9,280 nt of DNA from Promethearchaeota archaeon (lineage in GTDB: Archaea; Asgardarchaeota; Lokiarchaeia; Sigynarchaeales; SOKP01): NCBI GenBank assembly GCA_016839425.1, contig JAEOUI010000292.1:1-9280 (forward strand). Direction: 5' to 3'. Below, one piece after another: positions 1 to 6,613 of this stretch. The notes below the pieces were generated by a model. That model ran no database searches, was not told the DNA's origin, and was given only the letters and a program-made list of their open reading frames with translations. A program made the translations under genes and the position numbers. Numbering within the stretch: the stretch's first letter is position 1; every line of letters begins with the position of its first letter.

Positions 1-57
1 AGCAACTCGATGCTCTTTATTAATTTTATTTCTCCATAAATCCTTCAAATTTTATCT

Positions 58-2121
58 TTAATCCAATTTTAAAGAGAGATCCTTCATTTTTTTTCGGATT
101 TCGACTTTATTATCGATAATTTCTTTAACGCTATTAGAAATTTCCTTTCTTTTTTCTTTTTGTGCGGGTAATGGAATGATAATATCCATCACGCGATTTC
201 CAATCGTTGCTATGGTTCCTTGAACGAACGTGATTGCTTGGATTTGTCGCTGAACGATGTCTAAATTAAGCAGGTAAATAAGAAGGTAAGGATCGATAGT
301 TTCGTTGTTTTTCAAGCATTTAAGTAGGAATATATGGCTCTGGACGATTATCTTAGTATCAAGTTCGGTTATGAATGCTGTCTTTCCGATCAAGTTAGGT
401 CCACCATCTTTTACAAGCAGGATGTCTCCTGTTTCGATGTTTTGTTTGGATTTATATTGCTCGTATACCTCTTCAGAAGTTTTTTTATGCGAATCGAGGT
501 TTATTTCCCAATTGGAGATCTCGCTCGTTCGGATAAATGGGACATCGCCCAAACCATATACATGAGACCCTATCTCGTCGCCTCGGGGAAGGTGGCTATT
601 TTTTTGAGAGTGTATAATTTTTTTTTGTACTAAATCCCTTATTGAGCATAGAACATAGTCCCTGTTCTCTTGGAGCATTTTAAGTCTTTTTTCCACACCC
701 GTATAGTAATATGGAATGAAAATATTGTTTTTAATTTCGCTAAAATTTATTTTAAAAACGAGTTGTTTTTTATGATAATCAAATCGCTCGCTTTTTTTCA
801 TTTTTATGTGAAGATCCAATAATTCGTCGTTAATGATTTGATTACCATTTTGGTCTATTTTTTTACTTCCATCTCGGTTTAATTTGAAAAGATCTTTACC
901 GTCTTTGTCATGTCCAACATTGTTAACAATAGCGAAATCGATTTCGTAATCATCAGGTATTTTTTCAAATTTTTGAAAGAATAAAATGCTTGTTTTATTG
1001 CAAGTATAAGGTTGAAAAGTATTTTGGCTTAAGGATACTACAGCAAGAATTTTTCCCTTGGATTTTAAGAATTCCCATATATTTCCATCAGAAACATTTC
1101 CAAAAATCCCTTCAGGCAAGACTATTCCCAGCTTTCCTCCATTTCTTAATAATTGAACACAACGCTCAATGAAAAGAATTTGAGGTGCTTTTTTTTTCAC
1201 AAGCCTTAAAGTACGCTCCCATCGACCAGCATCAATAGTATTCCATTTATGTCCAAGCTCGTATAACTCCAATATTTTCTTTGCTTCGATAGGAATTTTA
1301 GCACCAAAAGGAGGATTTGTGAATACGAAATCAAATTTGTCGTTCTCTACAAGCTCTTGTGCTAAAGAACGAAAACTTCTGGGATCTAGCGAGTCTTCAC
1401 AGACTATATTAGATTTTCCCCCGCTTAAAATTTCTAAATAGAGCTTGCATATTTTGACTAAAAACGCGTCTTTATCTATACCATAAAGTTGAGATATGAT
1501 TTCTTTCTTCCTTTCAATGGTACTATTCTCTTCTTGTTCGAGCTTTTCCCATAGTAGATCTTTTATTTCTAACAAAAATCCCCCGTGTCCACAAGCAGGA
1601 TCTATTACAAGAGAATCTAAATCAGGATTCAGATATCTCACCATAAATCTGACGACATTAGAAGGCGTGAAAAATTGGCCACCTTCTTCTTTTAAGAGCT
1701 TACTTACAAACACTTCAAAAGCGTCAGCAAATAAATCTTTCGACGAAAGCAGGAGAGATATGTGCTGTAACTCTTCAACGACTAACTTTGTAAGCTCGGG
1801 GTTCAAGGCTAGAAAATCTTTTTCAGATAACAGGTCGGGATATTTCTTTTTTACTTTCGCAGTAAAAAATGATTGTAACCTTTCGAACAATTCTCTATCG
1901 GTTTCCGAATTCTTGACACAGAAATCCAACTCTTCGTCGGGTGATTTTGTCATCTCGTCAACTAATTTTATCAATAATAGGTTGACGATCTCCTTAGACC
2001 GGGTTCTGGTGTCCTTATCGGTGTATTTTAACCGACCATATAAGTATTGATTTATTAAAGTGAATGTTTTTTTCAAGTTGGGAGCCTTGATCAGGTCCCG
2101 TCTGTGTAATATTGCTTCCAT
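58..2121 (-). CDS. Type I-like N6-adenine DNA methyltransferase fused to a single HsdS-type target-recognition domain
   Basis: Predicted to methylate adenine N6 in DNA using S-adenosylmethionine, with its own sequence-recognition module. Residues 1-130 look like the helical HsdM N-terminal domain. The catalytic domain follows: QFFTP at 149-153, SAM-binding motif I DPACGHGGF at 174-182, and catalytic motif IV NPPFG at 269-273. After a linker, about 490-660 resembles one HsdS recognition domain: VPFIRTSEIS at 527-536, GDILLVKDGG at 565-574, and the closing IPLPAQKEKRKEI at 649-661, then a charged helix to residue 687. Typical HsdM is about 500 residues and a full HsdS has two recognition domains, so this is HsdM plus half an HsdS. 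The start is ATG with no ribosome site visible upstream. The window ends 57 bases after the stop, so a restriction subunit further left cannot be excluded. Methylase assignment is firm; fusion reading is strong; partner genes unknown. Confidence 0.9.
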   Translation of the reverse strand: MEAILHRRDLIKAPNLKKTFTLINQYLYGRLKYTDKDTRTRSKEIVNLLLIKLVDEMTKSPDEELDFCVKNSETDRELFERLQSFFTAKVKKKYPDLLSEKDFLALNPELTKLVVEELQHISLLLSSKDLFADAFEVFVSKLLKEEGGQFFTPSNVVRFMVRYLNPDLDSLVIDPACGHGGFLLEIKDLLWEKLEQEENSTIERKKEIISQLYGIDKDAFLVKICKLYLEILSGGKSNIVCEDSLDPRSFRSLAQELVENDKFDFVFTNPPFGAKIPIEAKKILELYELGHKWNTIDAGRWERTLRLVKKKAPQILFIERCVQLLRNGGKLGIVLPEGIFGNVSDGNIWEFLKSKGKILAVVSLSQNTFQPYTCNKTSILFFQKFEKIPDDYEIDFAIVNNVGHDKDGKDLFKLNRDGSKKIDQNGNQIINDELLDLHIKMKKSERFDYHKKQLVFKINFSEIKNNIFIPYYYTGVEKRLKMLQENRDYVLCSIRDLVQKKIIHSQKNSHLPRGDEIGSHVYGLGDVPFIRTSEISNWEINLDSHKKTSEEVYEQYKSKQNIETGDILLVKDGGPNLIGKTAFITELDTKIIVQSHIFLLKCLKNNETIDPYLLIYLLNLDIVQRQIQAITFVQGTIATIGNRVMDIIIPLPAQKEKRKEISNSVKEIIDNKVEIRKKMKDLSLKLD

Positions 2122-2217
2122 ATATAATTAAATTATGACTACGAAGCTATTATTATTTGTTATTAGGAAATTTAATTCAAGAATAAAAGAAAAAATATAT
2201 TTAAAAAATAATTTTGT

Positions 2218-2973
2218 TCATTTTTTAAGACTCTCCAAGAGAGCATCGACCCTCTTGTGGTTGTCTTCGGAACCGATAAACGACCTGAAAAGCCATTCTT
2301 GGAGCCTCATTGCACCGTCCAAGTCCTGATTTACGACATTTTGAGCGAGTTGCTTGGTTTCGTGCAATACTTCACGATCGTAAGTTGCCATATTTTTCGC
2401 AATTTCCATTACAGAATCAACTAATTTTCCCTCGGGAAATACCTTACTCACATATCCCATACGCTCGGCTTCGTGAGCGTCGTAAATCCTCCCCGTGAGG
2501 GCAACTTCTAAGGCGCGTCCTAATCCGATGATCCTCCAGAGCGGATCCATAACGGGCGTAAGAGAAAGAACGATTTCCCGCTGACCAAATTTAGCCCGCT
2601 CGGAAGCGTAGCGAATGTCGCACATCAAACTAAGATCAAAACCACCAGCGATCGCTGGTCCGCCAACTGCTGCAATGACGGGTTGAGTGCAAAACATTAT
2701 TGCCCTGTAAGCCCTGTGAAAGAGAGCCGTAAAATCCTCGTTCGATACTTTTTCTAGCGTTCGTACGAAGTTAAGGTCGAACCCAGCGGAAAAATATTGT
2801 TCTCCACCTGTAAAAATTATCACATTAACATCCTTGTTATCACCTAATTGTGTGAATAACGCTTCGATCTCTTCTAAAACTTCGGGAGAAAGAGCATTTC
2901 TCTTGTCAGGACGATGTAGGGCGACCAAGGCCACCTTTTCTTCGATAGAAAGCTTGAGATATTTAAGATCCAT
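2218..2973 (-). CDS. Enoyl-CoA hydratase/isomerase (crotonase) family protein
   Basis: A 251-residue single-domain crotonase-fold protein, expected to act on an acyl-CoA thioester in the cytosol (hydration, isomerisation or a related step). The N-terminal HRPDKRNALS (20-29), the first oxyanion-hole segment FSAGFDL (61-67) and the second, AIAGGFDLSLMCDIRYA (107-123), are in the family order, followed by FGQREI (129-134) and LTGRIYDAHEAERMGYVSKVF (from 159). Against rat mitochondrial enoyl-CoA hydratase, the Glu144 position is Asp113 here while Glu164 is kept as Glu133, and the usual G-x-x-P-G-x-G-G segment reads LTPVMDPLWRI. The fold is certain, but the substrate and even hydratase activity are open; families with Asp at the first position are usually left as generic crotonases. 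Start is ATG without a clear ribosome site. It is 96 bp upstream of the methylase and not obviously related to it. G+C-richer than its neighbours. Confidence 0.93.
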   Translation of the reverse strand: MDLKYLKLSIEEKVALVALHRPDKRNALSPEVLEEIEALFTQLGDNKDVNVIIFTGGEQYFSAGFDLNFVRTLEKVSNEDFTALFHRAYRAIMFCTQPVIAAVGGPAIAGGFDLSLMCDIRYASERAKFGQREIVLSLTPVMDPLWRIIGLGRALEVALTGRIYDAHEAERMGYVSKVFPEGKLVDSVMEIAKNMATYDREVLHETKQLAQNVVNQDLDGAMRLQEWLFRSFIGSEDNHKRVDALLESLKK

Positions 2974-3078
2974 GCAATTCTATAATAAAAGAAAAAATAA
3001 AAATCATTCTTCAAACTAGCGATTTTTTTAAATATCATTTGGAAAATAAAAGCAAATTCCTATTGGATTTAATTAATT

Positions 3079-3558
3079 CTATTTGTTTAAATAGTAATTT
3101 AAAAAACCTGGAATAAAAAAAAACCAAGTCAGGAGGAATATAAATAAAAAGAGGTCTCCAGGGATTAAAGTTGACCATAAAACAAAAATCGTAGAAAATA
3201 CTATCATTGGATTTATTAAAAATGTAGAGAGAATAGCTGCACCTTGTTTTTTATTTTTTCTTGAACCTCTATATTCTTTATATTTCCCAGTTATGAAATC
3301 ACGAGAATAAGATAATGTTATGGTAAATATATAGGATATACTTAAAGTAAATAAAATAGATCCCAATATATAATCGCGTGACATTCTTATTAACGAAAGA
3401 CTGAATGGAACGATAACAAGGCTTGATATTGTCAGAACGGCGATAATAATAATTGAAAGTATCATATAAGTATCAATAGATATGTAAAATTCTTTGCTAA
3501 ATATCGAAAAGGAACGATAATTTGCACGCTTCCATTGAATGAACTCTTTAGTAATCAC
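3079..3558 (-). CDS. Four-helix membrane protein of unknown function, probably missing its true N-terminus
   Basis: Not recognised. As called from a GTG at 3558 it has 159 residues with four hydrophobic spans at about 31-57, 63-85, 107-129 and 134-156, and a basic loop between helices 2 and 3 (RDFITGKYKEYRGSRKNKK). The segment before helix 1 is amphipathic and rich in aromatic residues. The GTG has no ribosome site, and the same frame stays open for 25 more codons upstream, reading as plausible protein (LRFPPKIQRLYEIG...). The nearest ATG, at 3637, is one base out of frame, with an A5 run between the two. A gene of about 185 residues starting at 3637 is the likelier ancestral form. It stands alone: 105 bp before the crotonase start and divergent from Alba. 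A transporter permease subunit is possible, but nothing in the sequence establishes it. Confidence 0.7.
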   Translation of the reverse strand: MITKEFIQWKRANYRSFSIFSKEFYISIDTYMILSIIIIAVLTISSLVIVPFSLSLIRMSRDYILGSILFTLSISYIFTITLSYSRDFITGKYKEYRGSRKNKKQGAAILSTFLINPMIVFSTIFVLWSTLIPGDLFLFIFLLTWFFFIPGFLNYYLNK

Positions 3559-3637
3559 TCCATCAAAAATTGCTTGCTTATCTGTTCCAATTTCATATAA
3601 TCTTTGAATTTTTGGAGGGAATCTTAATTTTTGTCAT
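3559..3637 (-). other. In-frame N-terminal extension with apparent -1 base frameshift at an A5 run
   Basis: On the minus strand, ATG at 3637-3635 is followed by AC and then five A residues (T5 at 3628-3632 on the plus strand). Reading from this ATG gives MTKIKIPSKNSKII and a stop. If one A is removed it gives MTKLRFPPKIQRLYEIGTDK and runs straight into the 159-residue frame below, with no stop, for 26 added residues. The downstream frame contains no ATG, GTG or TTG between its TGA (3636-3634) and the GTG at 3558. A TATA-like box lies about 40 bases before the ATG. Sequencing error, a genuine disabling mutation and programmed slippage all fit. Confidence 0.55.
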
Positions 3638-3672
3638 TTTCGTTTTGTTACTGAATAATAAAATAAACGATA

Positions 3673-3684
3673 GATAAATAAAGG
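3673..3684 (-). promoter_or_regulatory. TATA-like box for the four-helix membrane protein gene
   Basis: CCTTTATTTATC on the minus strand, centred near 3678. Archaeal transcription usually begins about 26 bases downstream, here near 3652, leaving a leader of about 15 bases before the ATG at 3637. The spacing supports 3637 rather than 3558 as the real start. AT-richness makes chance matches common. Confidence 0.35.
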
Positions 3685-3850
3685 CATCTGGTTATTCTTT
3701 GAAATGTTATAAGTAAATACCCTTTTCTATATTTTTAGAAAAAAAAAATAAATAATATATAGCGATTTATAATCTAATCTAAGTCCATATCCTTGTTTTT
3801 CGTTTGGGTGGCATTCTAATTGGCTTGAGGTTCAAATAATGCATTCACTC

Positions 3851-3873
3851 GCAAATTGCAAAATCTTTATATC
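3851..3873 (+). promoter_or_regulatory. Probable Alba promoter (dyad plus TATA box)
   Basis: CTTTATATC at 3865-3873 is the best TATA-like match ahead of Alba, with purine-rich GCAAAAT just before it where a BRE element is expected. The 9-bp dyad GCAAATTGC at 3851-3859 abuts this element and could be an operator, though that is speculative. Transcription from here would start near 3895 and give a leader of about 100 nt, long for an archaeal gene; a weaker TATA-like stretch near 3932-3941 would give a shorter one. Confidence 0.4.
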
Positions 3874-3983
3874 GATAACTTGGTTAAAGATCAATAATCA
3901 CTTAATTATCAAACAATTACTTGCTGCAGCCTATTATTAAAAGAACACCTAAAACCTAAATTATTAGATTTAAAAATAGAATT

Positions 3984-3990
3984 AAGGTGA
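3984..3990 (+). promoter_or_regulatory. Ribosome binding site of Alba, fixing its TTG start
   Basis: AAGGTGA, complementary to the archaeal 16S 3' end, lies six bases before TTG at 3997. No ATG or GTG lies in frame near by, and translation from the TTG gives an N-terminus matching the family, so the non-ATG start is well supported. Confidence 0.8.
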
Positions 3991-3996
3991 AACAAA

Positions 3997-4287
3997 TTGG
4001 CAGATGACGACACGAAAGTGTTTATTGGTAAAAAAAAAACTATGAACTATGTAATGGCGGCGATGATGAACTTGGACGCTCAAAAGCCTTGCGTGATCAT
4101 GGCACGAGGGCGTTCTATCTCGCGAGCAGTTGATGTTGCCGAAATCCTCATAAACAAGTTCGCTCAAGGAGCTTCTTATGGGGAGATCAAGATTTACACC
4201 GAGGAGCTTAAAAACGAAGACGGCACGAAAAGCAATGTGTCATCGATGGAAATCGAAATCATACCACCAAAAGGAAAAAAAAAATAA
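3997..4287 (+). CDS. albA: DNA/RNA-binding chromatin protein Alba
   Basis: A 96-residue Alba (Sac10b/Sso10b) family protein. These abundant archaeal proteins dimerise, coat and bridge DNA, bind RNA, and are modulated by lysine acetylation. The sequence shows VFIGKKKTMNYVMAAMMNL (8-26), including the two adjacent lysines that match Lys16 and Lys17 of Sulfolobus Alba at positions 12 and 13. It also has the ARGRSISRAVDVAEILINKF helix-strand core and the C-terminal pair of strands ending VSSMEIEIIPP before a lysine tail. Length and motif order are normal for the family. Start is TTG with a strong GGTGA site six bases upstream. It is the only plus-strand gene in the window, is single-gene by its spacing, and is G+C-richer than most neighbours, consistent with high expression. 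Identification is secure. Confidence 0.97.
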   Translation: MADDDTKVFIGKKKTMNYVMAAMMNLDAQKPCVIMARGRSISRAVDVAEILINKFAQGASYGEIKIYTEELKNEDGTKSNVSSMEIEIIPPKGKKK

Positions 4288-4324
4288 TTCAATTGTCGAT
4301 AAAACCTTCTATCTCATAATTTAA

Positions 4325-4358
4325 TTTTTATCCCTATTTTCTTCTTTTCCATCTTTTT
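4325..4358 (+). terminator. T-rich terminator candidate after Alba
   Basis: A pyrimidine tract with several T4-T5 runs about 40-70 bases after the Alba stop and without a stable hairpin, as is usual for archaeal intrinsic termination. It lies in a convergent spacer where termination is expected. Confidence 0.45.
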
Positions 4359-4413
4359 GAAATCTCCAATTTTATTATTTGATAGATTAGAAAATTCTAA
4401 TGTAAATTAATGG

Positions 4414-4433
4414 AAAAAATAATTGTTAAAAAA
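4414..4433 (-). terminator. T-run terminator for the zinc-ribbon membrane protein gene
   Basis: On the minus strand two T6 runs (4433-4428 and 4419-4414) follow within 7 to 26 bases of the stop codon, facing the Alba terminator in this convergent spacer. Confidence 0.5.
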
Positions 4434-4439
4434 TCCAGA

Positions 4440-4916
4440 TTAATCGCTCGTTTTGGCCCCGCAATAGGCACAAAACTGTGCTTCTCCCCGTTTAATCGGA
4501 GTACCACAGTTGTGACAATAGAATGATACTTTTTCTTCGGCTATTTTCTCCTCTACTGGTGCTTGAATCTTGCCCGTTGATGTTGAAAACTTTCCTTTTA
4601 ATTCTCCTCGAACCTTAAGATCTAATACTATTGCTTGCACATCTTTTTGGGTGATTCCCGTGGTTGCACAGATATTTTCAATAGAGGCTTCTGGATTGGA
4701 TTCGAACTCAAACTTGACAATTTTTCTTAACCTACCACGATTTGCGAAAGCCGCAATCTGTCCAGAAAGGATGGCGATCCCAATTAACGATGCTATGACG
4801 CCCCAAGCCCAAGAGCGATCGATAAAGCTCGATATCCCCCAATAAAGAAACAAGCTTCCAATGATGGAAGTGCATATCGAGACACTATCCGTGTATTGAT
4901 TTTTCTTGTATTTCAT
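4440..4916 (-). CDS. Membrane-anchored winged-helix and zinc-ribbon protein
   Basis: A 158-residue protein of three parts. Two membrane spans lie at about 13-32 and 37-58. The next segment, about 62-117, has the look of a winged helix: FEFESNPEASIENICATTGI, then KDVQAIVLDLKVRGELKGKF and a short wing. A C-terminal zinc ribbon has Cys134, Cys137, Cys149 and Cys152 in two CxxC pairs (CHNCGTPIKRGEAQFCAYCG, 134-153). The soluble part should face the cytosol. The helix-turn-helix could bind nucleic acid or, as in PCI/winged-helix proteins, other proteins; the exact partner cannot be read from the sequence. Similar zinc-ribbon plus winged-helix membrane proteins are common in archaea, including Asgard lineages. 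A TATA box centred 28 bases before the ATG and the absence of a ribosome site suggest a leaderless mRNA. Confidence 0.85.
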   Translation of the reverse strand: MKYKKNQYTDSVSICTSIIGSLFLYWGISSFIDRSWAWGVIASLIGIAILSGQIAAFANRGRLRKIVKFEFESNPEASIENICATTGITQKDVQAIVLDLKVRGELKGKFSTSTGKIQAPVEEKIAEEKVSFYCHNCGTPIKRGEAQFCAYCGAKTSD

Positions 4917-4940
4917 AGTTATAAATTAATCATATTTGAA

Positions 4941-4949
4941 TATATACTT
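4941..4949 (-). promoter_or_regulatory. TATA box for the zinc-ribbon membrane protein gene
   Basis: AAGTATATA on the minus strand. Its centre lies about 28 bases before the ATG at 4916, so the predicted transcript would start within a few bases of the start codon, consistent with leaderless translation. Confidence 0.5.
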
Positions 4950-5057
4950 TGAGTAGTCCATTGATTAGAAGATTTTTAGCTTTGTAAGAAAAACGATAAG
5001 CATAAATTAGGAAAATAAATAGATTAAAAAACTGATTGACCATACATACTCTATCTA

Positions 5058-5070
5058 CAAGTTAAACTTG
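5058..5070. repeat. 13-bp perfect dyad CAAGTT-A-AACTTG
   Basis: Two six-base arms around a single base form a perfect inverted repeat in the spacer between the seven-helix protein and the zinc-ribbon protein. A one-base loop makes an RNA hairpin unlikely; a DNA-binding site or chance is more plausible. It lies just after a T6 run (5080-5075 on the minus strand) that may end the upstream gene. Confidence 0.4.
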
Positions 5071-5080
5071 AAATAAAAAA
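5071..5080 (-). terminator. T-run terminator candidate after the seven-helix protein gene
   Basis: TTTTTTATTT on the minus strand begins 24 bases after the stop codon at 5104. No hairpin precedes it. Confidence 0.35.
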
Positions 5081-5103
5081 GTATTTGGAATAAAGTTGCA
5101 GGA

Positions 5104-6216
5104 TTAAGCAAAGTATTTTTTTATTATTTCTCCTGCTTTTTCAAAGATCGATACTTCTCCGTCAAACGATTCCAGTTCTTCCTTGAATTTTTCATCAAAC
5201 TCGCGAGTAAAGTTCACATGAGCAATTTCAGAAGCTTGAGTACTAAAATCTACCAAGATAGCACTTATAAACATTGGTTTATTAATGATTCTTAGTTCTT
5301 TATCTTCTAGTAAAATTGATTTAATACCACCAGTAGTTTCAGTTGCTTCTTTAAAGATGGAAGTTATAGCAGAAAATCCCCCAGCTAATAGAAGCGTTCT
5401 TTCTTCCTTTAAGTTTTTTGAAAAAATCTTGGAATACAATTGAATTCCGTCCTTCGAATAAACGATAAGAAAATGAACTCTATGCCGTTGTAGTAACCAA
5501 GGTTCCTTGCTTGCTCGTAAAAAAGCAATACCTATGAATATAACTCCAAGATTTCTAACTACAAGGAATATAACCAGAGAAATCAAGAGTAAAAGAGTCG
5601 AAGTAAGGGATGCGAAAAATATTACTATCCAAGCTATGAATTGAAAAAATATTGCAAAAAATACACCCCAGAAAAGCCATTTCATTAACGACTTTTGTTT
5701 TGACGACCAGGCACGGGAGTGATTTCGATATAGCATTAGAATCAACCATATTCCCGCAACGATGAAGAAAATTATTTCAATTAACCAGACAGGCTCTTCA
5801 TTACCGTAATTAATTGCAAAGACCGAAGTTTCGTCTACGAGAAATGTTGGAGTGGAGATCATCCCCCCAATAGAAATAAACACCAAGGTTGACATTAAGA
5901 ATTGTCGTTTTGACAATCCCGTATCGTTTTCAAATACTTCAAGAAGGACGACAAGCGAATATAACACTAACATATCAAATAATTCTCTTAAGGTGAAGAA
6001 AATTTTAGCCTCTTCAGCAGGTTGGAGTAAGAACTCTCCAACTTGAAATATATTTTGCAAGAGGTATGTTGCGAAAAATACGCTTAAATATGCAAACATT
6101 TTATGCTTGGAGTCGAAATATCTTTTCAAGAAAAATACAAAAAAAACAATTGTAAGACCGATAAAAACAAGCGGAACTATCATTACCGTTAGTGCAATAT
6201 TAACAAATTGAAACAT
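5104..6216 (-). CDS. Seven-helix membrane protein with C-terminal roadblock/longin-like cytosolic domain
   Basis: Function not known. Counting from an alternative TTG at 6228 (four residues longer), hydrophobic spans fall at about 7-34, 44-66, 76-98, 108-128, 145-167, 183-207 and 208-237. The seven-helix N-terminal part recalls the sensor regions fused to signalling domains in prokaryotes. Residues 250-374 are soluble: FLIVYSKDGIQLYSKIF strand-turn-strand, LLLAGGFSAITSIFKEA helix, GIKSILLEDKELRII strands, FISAILVDFS strand, then HVNFTREFDEKFKEEL and a final helix. This pattern resembles the roadblock/longin folds that serve small GTPases in Asgard archaea and eukaryotes, but I infer it from secondary-structure order only. 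The ATG at 6216 is preferred because a TATA-like box centred near 6248 would start transcription near 6221; TTG at 6228 remains possible. No histidine kinase or other catalytic motif is seen. Confidence 0.85.
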   Translation of the reverse strand: MFQFVNIALTVMIVPLVFIGLTIVFFVFFLKRYFDSKHKMFAYLSVFFATYLLQNIFQVGEFLLQPAEEAKIFFTLRELFDMLVLYSLVVLLEVFENDTGLSKRQFLMSTLVFISIGGMISTPTFLVDETSVFAINYGNEEPVWLIEIIFFIVAGIWLILMLYRNHSRAWSSKQKSLMKWLFWGVFFAIFFQFIAWIVIFFASLTSTLLLLISLVIFLVVRNLGVIFIGIAFLRASKEPWLLQRHRVHFLIVYSKDGIQLYSKIFSKNLKEERTLLLAGGFSAITSIFKEATETTGGIKSILLEDKELRIINKPMFISAILVDFSTQASEIAHVNFTREFDEKFKEELESFDGEVSIFEKAGEIIKKYFA

Positions 6217-6243
6217 TAAACAAACCAAATAATTTTATCTTTC

Positions 6244-6253
6244 TTATAAAAAT
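6244..6253 (-). promoter_or_regulatory. TATA-like box for the seven-helix protein gene
   Basis: ATTTTTATAA on the minus strand. A start about 26 bases downstream falls near 6221, giving an almost leaderless mRNA for the ATG at 6216. An overlapping AATAAATATT further upstream would instead place the start near the TTG at 6228, so the choice is not final. Confidence 0.4.
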
Positions 6254-6330
6254 ATTTATTAAAAAATTCTTTGAAAAATCACACTTGTAAAACATATGGT
6301 CGTTATATAATCTTCGTTTAATACAACCAA

Positions 6331-6588
6331 TTATTTCTCAAAAATCGATTCTGAAACCTTTATTTTAGGATAACTACTCTCAATCTCCTTGATTAAATCT
6401 ACAGCTTCTTTAGATGAAAAACTAACAATATTTTCACCATCAGCTTTTAATTCTTGTTCAGTAAAACCGATCATGACTTTATTTTTGTAATCATAAACGG
6501 ACTTCTTCCAAACAACCTCCTTCACACCAGAAGGATATATATATTCGTTCTTTTCGTTCATTCTATATTCTATTTTATAAAAATTCAT
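6331..6588 (-). CDS. Small protein of unknown function, second gene of the propeller cassette
   Basis: Not recognised. An 85-residue soluble, charged protein: an N-terminal strand NFYKIEYRMNEKNEYIYP, a central VVWKKSVYDYKNKVMIGF, and a helix SSKEAVDLIKEIESSYPKI followed by a short strand. It has no signal peptide, cysteine or membrane span. The start is set by GAGGTGA at 6600-6594 on the minus strand, five bases before the ATG at 6588; a longer version from a GTG at 6597 would begin inside that ribosome site and is rejected. It begins only 25 bases after the propeller stop, so the two are very likely co-transcribed and co-translated. A strong ribosome site here, with none for the propeller gene, fits an internal operon position. 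A role with the propeller protein is suggested by position only. Confidence 0.75.
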   Translation of the reverse strand: MNFYKIEYRMNEKNEYIYPSGVKEVVWKKSVYDYKNKVMIGFTEQELKADGENIVSFSSKEAVDLIKEIESSYPKIKVSESIFEK

Positions 6589-6593
6589 AATAT

Positions 6594-6600
6594 TCACCTC
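6594..6600 (-). promoter_or_regulatory. Ribosome binding site of the 85-residue protein
   Basis: GAGGTGA five bases before the ATG at 6588. It is the strongest such site on the minus strand of the window and decides between this ATG and the GTG three codons earlier. Confidence 0.8.
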
Positions 6601-6613
6601 ATTTAAATACGAT

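Larger units (their letters stand above)
3638..3996. other. Divergent intergenic region between membrane protein gene and Alba
   Basis: About 360 bp that must hold the promoters of two divergent genes. It contains a 10-base A run near 3739-3748, the TATA-like boxes listed separately, a 9-bp dyad GCAAATTGC at 3851-3859 and a short CTGCAG dyad near 3924. No open frame of convincing length, tRNA or repeat array was seen. GGTTCAAAT near 3828 resembles a tRNA T-loop but has no pairing arms. Confidence 0.5.

Noticed and set aside
1496..2050. 184-codon plus-strand open frame opposite the methylase
   Set aside because: It lies wholly antisense to the well-supported methyltransferase, is serine/asparagine-rich with no domain pattern, and has no ribosome site or promoter.
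2135..2329. 64-codon plus-strand frame starting in the methylase-crotonase spacer
   Set aside because: More than half is antisense to the crotonase and the rest is AT-rich spacer; it has no ribosome site.
3825..3842. tRNA-like GGTTCAAAT T-loop sequence
   Set aside because: The flanking bases do not pair into a T-stem, and no acceptor, D or anticodon arm can be found around it.
3982..4167. 61-codon minus-strand frame opposite Alba
   Set aside because: Antisense shadow of a secure gene, with no recognisable features.
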